Below are positions 9,040-16,792 of a stretch of DNA of 64,000 nt, piece by piece. The stretch's first letter is position 1; the number at the start of each line of letters is the position of its first letter. The stretch spans positions 1 to 64,000 of the forward strand of contig CASPWD010000006.1 of NCBI GenBank assembly GCA_949425635.1. Direction: 5' to 3'. The stretch is from an uncultured Bacilli bacterium. Its GTDB lineage: Bacteria > Bacillota_I > Bacilli_A > RF39 > UBA660. The translations under genes were made by a program, and so were the position numbers. Below the pieces are notes generated by a model that saw only the letters and a list, made by a program, of their open reading frames with translations, made no database searches and was not told where the DNA came from.

Positions 9040-10734
9040 TTACTCACCCTTATAAACTAAAATATATTCTTCATTAGTTAGATAATAAAACATGCTATCT
9101 TCAATACTATTATGTAATTTATTATTTAATAAATCTTTATTAACACGAATCTTATTTAATTCCTTATTATCAAATTGGTAAGAAATTTCATGATTTGCAT
9201 TATTATAAGTAATTTCAATATCATTATTCATATAAGAATAATCTTTAATTTCACTTATTTCTTTTCCTGTTTCATAATCATAATATATTTCACTATCTAG
9301 TTTAATTTCTATAGTACTTTCATTTAATAAACTTACAATTGCTCTACTATTATAGTCATAATTGCTAATATCTATATTATACATTTCATTTAAATCTTGA
9401 TCATAAAAAGTATATGTTTTTTTAGTTTTATCAAACGAATAGATTAAACTATTATTTAAATTAACAATGAACTCATTTTCTTCTATTATTTTATAACTTC
9501 CATCACTATTAATTACATAAGTTTCATGTTTATCATAATTCAAACTATCACTATATTCTTTATAGTTAACAGTAAGAACATATTTATCACTAATTTTATA
9601 TGCTACAAAAGTCTTAAAATCATTAAGATAATTATACTCTTCGTTTTCTGATAATTTTTGATAATCAAAATCATATTCACTAACTAACTCATATTGTTCA
9701 TTCATTATAGCCAACTTATCATTTTTGCATACAACATAGAATCCATTATTTCTATCAATAAAATCATATTCAAAGTCAATAATCTTCTTTAATGATTTAT
9801 TAACAATTCCATATTTTCCATTTCTAATAACTATATATTCATCATCTTTATTAGTAAACATTCCATCATACTGTGGTGTTACAATAACTTTATTATTTTC
9901 GATATCATACAACCCATATTTTTTATCGTTCTCTTTTAAATTATTTATAACAATATATCTTTCATCATAGGTTATAACTTCCTCATTATCCTCTTTTAAG
10001 TTTATAGAATCTCCAAATAACTGATAATCATCAAGTTCTTTTACTTCATCATCTATTAAACTATAAATATATGACTTATTAGTTTCTTTCATATCTTCAT
10101 CATACATACTCTTAAAAGCAGTAAATCCAACTAATTTAAATTCATTAGTTATTTCGTCATAATATTTTATAGGACTAAAATAAGCTTTACTTTCAGATAA
10201 CTCCTTAATTTCTTCTAGTTCATTATTCTTCAAGACATATAAATTAATTAAATTTGAGTAGCCAGCATCTTCAACTCTCGTTATATAAAGATTTCCATCT
10301 ATTCCTTCATATATATTAGTATATTTAAAATCACCTTCATATAAAACATTAGCTTTTAAATCCATTATCTTATATACTATTTTATTATCATACTCAATTA
10401 AATATTTTTTATTCAATACATCTAAAGTATGTCCATCTTCACTAATGTATTTTAAAGATTTATAATCTACTACCTCATTATTTGATGTCTCATTACTAAA
10501 ATTACGCTCTTCACTATAAAAATGTGTATACCAATACCAACCAGCAAAAGCAACAGTAAATACGATTAAATCTATTACTAAAAAAGCTTTAATTTCATCT
10601 AAAATTCTATAAACTTTTTCTTTTTTTTCATCTAAAATCTTCTTATTTTTTTTACGACTTGCTTTTTTTACCTTCTTTACTACCTTTTCATCATTTTCAG
10701 GCTTTACGGTTTTAACATTAACTTTCCTTGCCAT
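9040..10734 (-). CDS. WG-repeat membrane protein with basic cytoplasmic head
   Basis: A 564-residue protein. Residues 1-45 are very Lys/Arg-rich (KVKKASRKKNKK) and presumably cytoplasmic, about 50-70 form one membrane span, and the remainder carries WG-type repeats (KYGLYDIENNKVIVTPQY, KYGIVNKSLKKIIDFEY, KLAIMNEQYELVSEY). No catalytic motif is visible. Together with its neighbour downstream it forms a tandem pair of the same architecture that has diverged widely in sequence. The basic head could bind acidic lipids or nucleic acid (inference). The start ATG is followed by MARKVNVK and preceded by AAGGATTGG. Confidence 0.88.
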   Translation of the reverse strand: MARKVNVKTVKPENDEKVVKKVKKASRKKNKKILDEKKEKVYRILDEIKAFLVIDLIVFTVAFAGWYWYTHFYSEERNFSNETSNNEVVDYKSLKYISEDGHTLDVLNKKYLIEYDNKIVYKIMDLKANVLYEGDFKYTNIYEGIDGNLYITRVEDAGYSNLINLYVLKNNELEEIKELSESKAYFSPIKYYDEITNEFKLVGFTAFKSMYDEDMKETNKSYIYSLIDDEVKELDDYQLFGDSINLKEDNEEVITYDERYIVINNLKENDKKYGLYDIENNKVIVTPQYDGMFTNKDDEYIVIRNGKYGIVNKSLKKIIDFEYDFIDRNNGFYVVCKNDKLAIMNEQYELVSEYDFDYQKLSENEEYNYLNDFKTFVAYKISDKYVLTVNYKEYSDSLNYDKHETYVINSDGSYKIIEENEFIVNLNNSLIYSFDKTKKTYTFYDQDLNEMYNIDISNYDYNSRAIVSLLNESTIEIKLDSEIYYDYETGKEISEIKDYSYMNNDIEITYNNANHEISYQFDNKELNKIRVNKDLLNNKLHNSIEDSMFYYLTNEEYILVYKGE

Positions 10735-10796
10735 ACCACACCAATCCTTACTCTTACTTACAATACAAATATTATATCATTGTCTCATAAAAAAAA

Positions 10797-10811
10797 GAAG
10801 ATTTATTCTTC
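10797..10811 (-). terminator. Intrinsic terminator after xseB
   Basis: Short minus-strand hairpin GAAGA/TCTTC with a 5-nt loop and eight Ts. It overlaps the xseB stop codon. Confidence 0.7.
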
Positions 10812-11024
10812 AATTTCAAAATCTTCTAAAGCACCATTTTCTTTTAAAATTTGATTTACTTTTTCAGTGGCACTATTTAATTTATCACTGCAAGCTTTAG
10901 CAAGCTTCATTGCCTCACTATATCTTTCAATAGCTTTATCCAAATCAACATTTCCTGCTTCTAATTCTTTAACTATATTTTCTAATTCAACCAAATTTTC
11001 TTCAAAAGTTCTTTCTTTTTCCAT
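10803..11024 (-). CDS. xseB: Exodeoxyribonuclease VII small subunit
   Basis: A 73-residue protein with the XseB signature: FEENLVELENIVKELEAGNVDLDKAIERYSEAMKLAKACSDKLNSATEKV. Small subunits wrap the coiled coil of XseA in exonuclease VII, which digests single-stranded DNA into short oligonucleotides during repair. The gene begins 1 nt after the xseA stop (TAG, 11026-11028), so the two are translationally coupled. A terminator follows immediately, making xseA-xseB a closed two-gene operon. Length and sequence are normal for the family. Confidence 0.95.
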   Translation of the reverse strand: MEKERTFEENLVELENIVKELEAGNVDLDKAIERYSEAMKLAKACSDKLNSATEKVNQILKENGALEDFEIEE

Positions 11025-11025
11025 T

Positions 11026-12354
11026 CTAACTTATCTCCTTTACAACTGCACTGATATTACCTTTATGCATTCTTACATTTATAGTATCATTTTCTTTTAA
11101 ATTACTACTATCTTTAACAATTTGTTCATCCTTTGTAACCAAACTATATCCTTTATCTAATATATTCAAAGGATTTAATAATTCTAACTTATTTATAATA
11201 ATCTCATACTTATGTCCATTATTACTTATAATATTTTTCATTTCCTTATTAAGTAATTCATTTAATGACTTCAGTTTTTCTTTCTTAGGTTCATATGAAC
11301 TCAAAGGATTTTTCAATACATAACTTGTTTTAATATTATCTAATCTAACTTTATAATCATTTAATAGCAGGTTGACATTATTATTTAATCGATCTATATA
11401 ACTATCAAGTTTCTGCTCTTTAACTTCATAGAGCGCAAGTGGATTCTTTAATACATACGCATTTTTAATATTATCTAATCTATTAGTATTAGAATTAATA
11501 ATCCCTTTCATATTTTCATTAAGTCTTATTGTATATTGATTTATTAAAGTTCTCAAGTCCATTATATTTGGTACTGCCATCTCAGCCGCTCCTGTTGGTG
11601 TTGGAGCTCTTAAATCAGCAACAAAATCAGCTATAGTAAAATCCACTTCATGTCCTACAGCACTAATAACAGGAATTTTTGAAGCATAAATTGCTCTTGC
11701 AACACACTCTTCATTAAATGCCCACAAATCCTCTATAGATCCACCACCACGACCACATATTATTACATCTAAATCGTAATCTTGAGCTCTTGTAAGTTGT
11801 AAAACAATACTTTCTTTCGCTCCAACTCCTTGAACTAATGCTGGAAATAGAATCGTCTCACAAATTGGATATCTTCTTTTTATCGTACTTAGGATATCTC
11901 TAATCGCTGCTCCTGTTGAGGCTGTTATAATACCAATTTTTTTAGGAAATCTTGGAATAGCTCTTTTATGAGCTACATCAAATAAGCCTTGTTGTTCCAA
12001 CATCTTCTTTAATTTTTCATATTCTAAATAAAGATTACCAATTCCATCTAATTGCATATCTTCAACATATATTTGATATCCACCATTAGCTTCATAAACA
12101 GTAACTCTTCCACTTACTAATACCTTCATTCCATCTTCTGGTTCAAAGTTCATTTTACTAGCATTAGACGAAAACATTACTGCCGCAATTCTACTATTCT
12201 CATCCTTCAAAGTAAAATACATATGTCCTCTTGTATGATGTTTAAAATTACTTATTTCACCTTTAATATAAACCTTATTAAGTTCTGGCTTATTATCAAA
12301 CATGTTCTTTATAGCTCTATTTAAAGCCGTAATACTAAAATATTTTATATCCAT
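11026..12354 (-). CDS. xseA: Exodeoxyribonuclease VII large subunit
   Basis: Catalytic subunit of exonuclease VII, 442 residues. Order: N-terminal OB fold (about 1-100; VYIKGEISNFKHHTRGHMYFTLKD), catalytic domain (about 120-300; GRGGGSIEDLWAFNEECVARAI and SAVGHEVDFTIADFVADLRAPTPTGAAE, the classic XseA core), then a long coiled coil with an internal repeat (KNAYVLKNPLALYEVKEQKLDS and KTSYVLKNPLSSYEPKKEKLKS) and a small C-terminal domain. The complex degrades single-stranded DNA in both directions. All core motifs are intact. It is the first gene of the xseA-xseB operon. Confidence 0.97.
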   Translation of the reverse strand: MDIKYFSITALNRAIKNMFDNKPELNKVYIKGEISNFKHHTRGHMYFTLKDENSRIAAVMFSSNASKMNFEPEDGMKVLVSGRVTVYEANGGYQIYVEDMQLDGIGNLYLEYEKLKKMLEQQGLFDVAHKRAIPRFPKKIGIITASTGAAIRDILSTIKRRYPICETILFPALVQGVGAKESIVLQLTRAQDYDLDVIICGRGGGSIEDLWAFNEECVARAIYASKIPVISAVGHEVDFTIADFVADLRAPTPTGAAEMAVPNIMDLRTLINQYTIRLNENMKGIINSNTNRLDNIKNAYVLKNPLALYEVKEQKLDSYIDRLNNNVNLLLNDYKVRLDNIKTSYVLKNPLSSYEPKKEKLKSLNELLNKEMKNIISNNGHKYEIIINKLELLNPLNILDKGYSLVTKDEQIVKDSSNLKENDTINVRMHKGNISAVVKEIS

Positions 12355-12424
12355 AACATCACCATCACATAGTATCCATTATACCAAACATTAGTTTAGT
12401 AAACAAGTAAAAATTTTAGAAAAA

Positions 12425-12452
12425 AAACTAAGTAAATTTTATTACTTAGTTT
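12425..12452 (-). terminator. Intrinsic terminator after the TAM41-family gene
   Basis: Minus-strand stem AAACTAAGTAA/TTACTTAGTTT followed by eight Ts, 3 nt past the stop of the gene at 12455. Confidence 0.88.
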
Positions 12453-12454
12453 AT

Positions 12455-13363
12455 CTATCTTCCTATAAATCTTTTTCTTACTTTAGATAATACATAAGGA
12501 ACACTTCTTACTAAACCATTCGTCTTTACTCCTTCAAAAATCTGCGATCTACTCTCTATTTTATTTCTAGTTAAGAAATAGGAAAAAGTATTAATTCTAA
12601 CCATATCTAAATCATCAAAATCTGTTTCCATTGCTTCTAAAAATTCTATCAAAGCTTCTGGAAGTTCTCTAATTCTTTCCAATAAAACATCATGTTTTAT
12701 GAACACTCTCTTATTATCAAGTCGAACTATAAAATCTTGTTCTAATGGATAAATCTCTTTAAATGATTCTAAACTACCATTAACTATATTTTGCACTTTA
12801 TTTGGATTCTCTGCAAATCTCATTCTTGCATCTCCTAAATAAGACAAACTACATAATGTATCATAAATATCTACCATTGTTGTAACTTTATCAGAGAATA
12901 AACAAGCAACAAAAAGAGCACACTTTCGATTATATTGTATAACATCATCTATAAAATCTTCACTTTGTATATTTAATATCGGCTTTTGAAATCTTCCCGC
13001 AATAAATAAATTATTCCAAGTTGATAAACTAGCTAAAAAGTCTTGTATTTCAATAACACCATATTTAAAGCGAAATCCTTGGTCTTGAATACTACTAAAA
13101 TAAGTTATATTATTTCTACCTTTTATTTTTGCTACATTTTTTCTACTTAGATGAATCTTTCCTATAAAAGAATAATCACCTGGATTATTTTCCATATTAA
13201 TCATATGCCAAGTTCTAATATCGTCTACAGCAAAAATAACATCAGTTTGGACATCTCCCTCATCACTTCTAACTTGTTTAAATACTCCAGATCCATATCC
13301 AAATACGCCAACTGCTTCAGGCCTTTTAGAAGAAAATTTCTCTATTACATCTCTTTTCTCCAT
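12455..13363 (-). CDS. TAM41/Mmp37-family CDP-diacylglycerol synthase
   Basis: Resembles the TAM41 (Mmp37) family, the mitochondrial enzyme that makes CDP-diacylglycerol from phosphatidic acid and CTP, unrelated to membrane-embedded CdsA. Seen: the nucleotidyltransferase entry FGYGSGVF (21-28), the Asp-rich motif DVIFAVDD (41-48), WH (52-53), then N56 and NNPGDYS (59-65), matching the family order YGSGVF ... D-x-F-x-x-D-D ... WH ... N. Length (302) fits a soluble or peripheral enzyme; no membrane span is seen. Single gene with its own promoter and terminator. Family assignment is by motif recognition; the activity is inferred. Whether the genome also has cdsA cannot be told from this window. 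Confidence 0.8.
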   Translation of the reverse strand: MEKRDVIEKFSSKRPEAVGVFGYGSGVFKQVRSDEGDVQTDVIFAVDDIRTWHMINMENNPGDYSFIGKIHLSRKNVAKIKGRNNITYFSSIQDQGFRFKYGVIEIQDFLASLSTWNNLFIAGRFQKPILNIQSEDFIDDVIQYNRKCALFVACLFSDKVTTMVDIYDTLCSLSYLGDARMRFAENPNKVQNIVNGSLESFKEIYPLEQDFIVRLDNKRVFIKHDVLLERIRELPEALIEFLEAMETDFDDLDMVRINTFSYFLTRNKIESRSQIFEGVKTNGLVRSVPYVLSKVRKRFIGR

Positions 13364-13388
13364 AACACAACACCCCTTAAATGCGTTT

Positions 13389-13397
13389 ATTATAGCA
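13389..13397 (-). promoter_or_regulatory. Extended -10 promoter for the TAM41-family gene
   Basis: TGC-TATAAT on the minus strand, 26 nt upstream of the start codon. A TTGACA lies directly next to it but is only 3 bp away, too close to act as its -35, so recognition is probably through the extended TGN motif. Confidence 0.5.
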
Positions 13398-13489
13398 TGT
13401 CAACCTATCATTTCCTAAACTTTTTTCCTTTATTTTACTAATCTATGTAAAGATGACTATAATTTTTCTTAATTTATTTAAAAATTTAA

Positions 13490-13516
13490 AAGACTAACTT
13501 TTTATTAGTCAGTCTT
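13490..13516 (-). terminator. Intrinsic terminator after the alarmone synthetase operon
   Basis: Minus-strand stem AAGACT/AGTCTT with a further imperfect 3-bp step, followed by TTAAATTTTT. It lies 9 nt past the stop of the small frame at 13526. Confidence 0.65.
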
Positions 13517-13525
13517 ATTATTATC

Positions 13526-13642
13526 TTATTTCAAATTAAGCAAAGTTAAATATTTAGGAATTCCTTCTGTTTTTAAATATTTTGTTTTATTATTTTCAAC
13601 ATATATTTTAAGAAATAATTTTTTAAAATTTAACATGTTCAT
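13526..13642 (-). CDS. Possible 38-residue basic peptide
   Basis: Open frame MNMLNFKKLFLKIYVENN and onward, 38 residues, Lys-rich, starting 16 nt after the alarmone synthetase stop and ending just before a terminator. That placement suggests a second gene of the operon. Against it, the only good ribosome site (AAGGAGG, at the end of the upstream gene) is about 20 nt from the ATG, longer than usual. No family is recognised. Confidence 0.3.
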   Translation of the reverse strand: MNMLNFKKLFLKIYVENNKTKYLKTEGIPKYLTLLNLK

Positions 13643-13658
13643 ATAATTGTTTGTTATG

Positions 13659-14297
13659 TTATTCTCCTCCTTCATCTAATAGCTTTAATCTTTTCTCTCT
13701 ATTTATCAAACCAAGCATCTCTAAATCAACCTCATTAAGTTCATCACCAATTGCAATTAATCTTTTACTAATCTCTTCTGTACAATAATCTGACTTATAT
13801 TTTAATTTATGCTCTAATGAAGCCCATAAATCCATCGCTAAAGTCCTAATTTGAATTTCTGCCTTTACATACTCTTGTCCATTTATTAATTCAACTGGTA
13901 CTTCCACTATCAAATGATAACTTCTATATCCACTAGGTTTAGGAACTTTAATAAAGTCTTTCTCATTAATTATATGGATAATCTTACTATTTCTTAATAT
14001 TTCTATTAACTCATAAACATCTGCTAAAGATGCACATATAATTCTAACTCCCACAATATCATTAACATAAGTTGTAATATTCTCTAAAGTAAAATCCAAA
14101 TTATCTTTATACAACTTATTCATAATACTATCAGCTGACTTAATCCTTGTCTTAATATGTTCAATCGGATTATATTTCTTTATATATTTAAAATCATCAT
14201 TAATAATTTCTAATTGTGTTTCTAGAACTTTTAATGCTGAAATATATTTAATCATAATATTATCTAATTTATTCAATTCTTCTTCTATTGTCTTCAG
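13659..14297 (-). CDS. Small alarmone synthetase (RelQ/RelP-type GTP pyrophosphokinase)
   Basis: Single-domain (p)ppGpp synthetase that moves pyrophosphate from ATP to GDP/GTP, lacking the HD hydrolase, TGS and ACT domains of long Rel. Motifs: YVNDIVGVRIIC, VPKPSGYRSYHLIV and EIQIRTLAMDLWASLEHKLKYK, followed by a short helical tail, as in RelQ/RelP. Start choice: a perfect AGGAGG (14305-14310) lies exactly 7 nt ahead of an in-frame CTG at 14297, giving LKTIEEELNKLDNIM. The alternatives, TTG at 14276 and ATG at 14258, have no comparable ribosome site. A CTG start is rare, so 14276 remains possible. A small frame and a terminator follow. Confidence 0.9.
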   Translation of the reverse strand: MKTIEEELNKLDNIMIKYISALKVLETQLEIINDDFKYIKKYNPIEHIKTRIKSADSIMNKLYKDNLDFTLENITTYVNDIVGVRIICASLADVYELIEILRNSKIIHIINEKDFIKVPKPSGYRSYHLIVEVPVELINGQEYVKAEIQIRTLAMDLWASLEHKLKYKSDYCTEEISKRLIAIGDELNEVDLEMLGLINREKRLKLLDEGGE

Positions 14298-14385
14298 TTC
14301 AAATCCTCCTCTAACTTAAATTATATTCCATTATTCTTATTATTTTCTTATTCAAATCTTAAAAATAATTAAAATGATACAAAAA

Positions 14386-14412
14386 GAAGTTGAGCCCATA
14401 TACCTCAACTTC
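14386..14412 (-). terminator. Intrinsic terminator downstream of the Dlt-like operon and acpS antisense
   Basis: Perfect 9-bp stem GAAGTTGAG/CTCAACTTC with a TTTTTG run on the minus strand. There is no minus-strand gene between it and 14880, so its likely job is to end transcripts from the Dlt-like operon after they have run through acpS in antisense. Confidence 0.75.
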
Positions 14413-14527
14413 TTCAATATACCACTAACCTAAGTTTACCATATTTTATTAAATTTATAAAGAATAAACAAACCTTTTGTTCCTTAATTTACATATTATA
14501 GTATAATAACTTAAAGGACTGATATTT

Positions 14528-14887
14528 ATGATACAAATAGGCGTTGATTTAGTTAAAACAGAAAGAATGATTAATTTAAAACATCTTGATAAAATATTTA
14601 CAGAACATGAACTTGCTTACTTAAATAATCACCGAAGTATTGACACAAAAGCTGGCATGTATGCTGCAAAAGAAGCTTTACTTAAATCTTTAAAATGTGG
14701 TCTTGAAGGTTATTCGTTTTTAGAAATAGAAGTTCTTCATAATGACCCAGGAACTCCCTACCCCTATTTTAACTTTTATGGAAATTTAAAAAAAGAAATA
14801 GATAAAAATCAATATAAATTTGATTTATCTATTTCTCATGATGGCGACTACGCCATTGCTACTGTAATTTTATACAAATCTAACTAA
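14528..14887 (+). CDS. acpS: Holo-[acyl-carrier-protein] synthase
   Basis: Transfers 4'-phosphopantetheine from CoA to a serine of carrier proteins. The 119-residue length and motifs are typical AcpS: IGVDLVKTERM at the start (Mg-binding Asp in GVDL), FTEHELAYL, YAAKEALLKSL (catalytic Glu/Lys region) and LSISHDGDYAIATVIL at the end. It is one of only a few plus-strand genes here and converges on the Dlt-like operon with an 8-nt overlap of coding ends (14880-14887). It can be expected to activate the operon's carrier protein (18392-18622) as well as fatty-acid ACP; that partnership is inference. A TATAAT box lies about 30 bp upstream. Confidence 0.95.
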   Translation: MIQIGVDLVKTERMINLKHLDKIFTEHELAYLNNHRSIDTKAGMYAAKEALLKSLKCGLEGYSFLEIEVLHNDPGTPYPYFNFYGNLKKEIDKNQYKFDLSISHDGDYAIATVILYKSN

Positions 14888-15824
14888 TTAATTCTTTATA
14901 TTTTTCTAAATCTATATTCCAACTACTATAATAAGGATCATTTTTATGATCTTTTAAATTGTATTTTTTTGACAAATAATCTCCCATATATGAAGATACT
15001 TTTAAAGCTCCACTTGTATTCAAGTGATCTCCTTTATCTAAAGTATCTTTTTGCCAATCTATCTCGATTTCATCAACAAAATTTAAGTCAATATAATCAA
15101 TATTTAATCGTTCTGCCATTTCACTCATTCCTTGATGTCTTCCATAATTCCAATTTTTTAGACTCTTAGAACTAACAAGCAATACTTTAATACCTCTCGA
15201 TTCGCATAATTCTTTAATTCTTTTTACATAATATTCATTTAAATAAGGAACTTCTACTTTCTCCTTATTTTTCTTCATGTAATCTTTATTTTCTACCGAA
15301 TCAATGCCCTTTCTTACTCTAAATCCTTTTGTTGCATCAGTATAGGTATAATCCTTATGTAAATCAAAATCTCTAATACTCATCTTTTTCCATCTATCAT
15401 GATACTGAAAAAATGGAATTAAATTATTAGCTTCCCCTGCAATAGCATTAAATACACTATATTTTCTAAATAACGTATTTGTCTCTATAACAACAACTTG
15501 AGGATTCTGCGTTCTTAAAGCATCTTTTAAATAATAATACTGATTATATATTCTTTGGGCACTAACTCCTATAACATAACTAGTAAATCCATATTCATCA
15601 TACATATGAAATGGAGAAAATGACGTATAGGATTCAGAATCTCCCATAAATATTACATCTATTGAGTTTTCTTTTTCGCCTAGAATACCATGAGCTTCGA
15701 CTTGATGCATTCCACTTTTACTTGTATTATCCTTTGGTGCAAATACAAAGGATAATACAAATATTAATAGACAAAGTATTAGAAAGAAAATACCTGATTT
15801 AACTATATTTTTAAACTTCTTCAT
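14880..15824 (-). CDS. SGNH-type hydrolase, DltD-like role (copy 2)
   Basis: Membrane-anchored SGNH/GDSL-type protein: one N-terminal span (about 10-28), then an extracellular domain with the nucleophile block IDVIFMGDSESYTSFSP and the C-terminal block DKGDHLNTSGALKVSSYMGDYL supplying Asp/His. Last gene of the Dlt-like operon, where DltD normally completes aminoacyl transfer to the wall polymer outside the cell. It is a tandem paralogue of 15842-16792, sharing EKE.SIDV.F.GDS, TQNP.VVV.E, YH.RWK and YTYTD.TKG. It is shorter than Bacillus DltD (about 390 residues) and lacks obvious full-length similarity, so it is named by fold and context. Its 3' end overlaps acpS by 8 nt. Confidence 0.8.
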   Translation of the reverse strand: MKKFKNIVKSGIFFLILCLLIFVLSFVFAPKDNTSKSGMHQVEAHGILGEKENSIDVIFMGDSESYTSFSPFHMYDEYGFTSYVIGVSAQRIYNQYYYLKDALRTQNPQVVVIETNTLFRKYSVFNAIAGEANNLIPFFQYHDRWKKMSIRDFDLHKDYTYTDATKGFRVRKGIDSVENKDYMKKNKEKVEVPYLNEYYVKRIKELCESRGIKVLLVSSKSLKNWNYGRHQGMSEMAERLNIDYIDLNFVDEIEIDWQKDTLDKGDHLNTSGALKVSSYMGDYLSKKYNLKDHKNDPYYSSWNIDLEKYKELIS

Positions 15825-15841
15825 AAAATAAAACCTACTAC

Positions 15842-16792
15842 TTACTCTACTTTCTTATTAAAGTTAACTAAAGCTTCTTCATAACTTGAATACTTACTAT
15901 CACCACGATGATCTTCTAAATTATAAGTTTCTTTTAAATATGGTCCGATATAATCACCAATCTTTAAAGCTCCATAATAATTTAAATGTTCTCCTGCGTC
16001 ATAAGAGTCATTAGTCCAATCTATATCAATATCTTGTACTAAATTCAAATCAATATAAGGAATATCGTACTCTTCTGACAATCTTTGAAAACTATTATGT
16101 CTTGCATAATTCATACTCTTCATAGTAATTGTACTAACCATCATAAACTCTATATCGTGTTCTTCACATAATTTTTGCATTCTCTCTAAATACATTTCAT
16201 TTTCCTTAGAAATATTCTGATACTTTTTATTTTTCTTCATATAATCATTTTCAACACCTGAAACAACATTATCTATCTTTTTATATCCTTTTGTTGGATC
16301 AGTATAGGTATAATTTATTTTTGTATTAAAATCATTTATTGTTAAATTTTTCCATCGATTATGATATTCGACAATAGGAAAATATCTTGAAACTTCTGCA
16401 CGTATTGCCTCATCAGTTGGATACTCTCTTAACATAGCTCCATTTTCAAAGACCACTACTTTAGGATTTTGAGTCTTTAAAAAAGTCTCTAAAAAACTAT
16501 ATGTCTCATACATTTTCTGTGCAGGAGTTCCTATTGTAAATGAAGTAATCCCATAATCCTCATATAATTGAAGAGGAAAGAAAGACGCATACGCTAATGA
16601 ATCACCAATAAATAAAACATCTATTGTATCTTCTTTCTCTGCCAAGAAACCATGTGCTGCAATATTACGCATTCCAAAATCTCCTAGATTATTTTTAGGC
16701 ACAAAGATAATTGAAAATATCCATAGTAAACCAAAGAAAATACAAAGAAATAAAATTGGCTTAATATAATTACAATATCTGTCCATAGTCAT
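15842..16792 (-). CDS. SGNH-type hydrolase, DltD-like role (copy 1)
   Basis: Paralogue of the next gene with the same plan: N-terminal membrane span (about 11-30), SGNH nucleophile block IDVLFIGDSLAYASFFP, conserved middle (TQNPKVVVFENGAMLREYP, YHNRWKNLTINDF, YTYTDPTKG) and C-terminal DAGEHLNYYGALKIGDYIGPYL. Its start lies 23 nt inside the end of the MBOAT gene, and 17 nt separate it from copy 2, so all three are co-translated. Two such proteins in one Dlt-type operon are unusual: either the acceptors differ, or transfer and hydrolysis are split between them. Both copies keep the Ser and the distal Asp/His, so neither looks dead. Confidence 0.8.
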   Translation of the reverse strand: MTMDRYCNYIKPILFLCIFFGLLWIFSIIFVPKNNLGDFGMRNIAAHGFLAEKEDTIDVLFIGDSLAYASFFPLQLYEDYGITSFTIGTPAQKMYETYSFLETFLKTQNPKVVVFENGAMLREYPTDEAIRAEVSRYFPIVEYHNRWKNLTINDFNTKINYTYTDPTKGYKKIDNVVSGVENDYMKKNKKYQNISKENEMYLERMQKLCEEHDIEFMMVSTITMKSMNYARHNSFQRLSEEYDIPYIDLNLVQDIDIDWTNDSYDAGEHLNYYGALKIGDYIGPYLKETYNLEDHRGDSKYSSYEEALVNFNKKVE

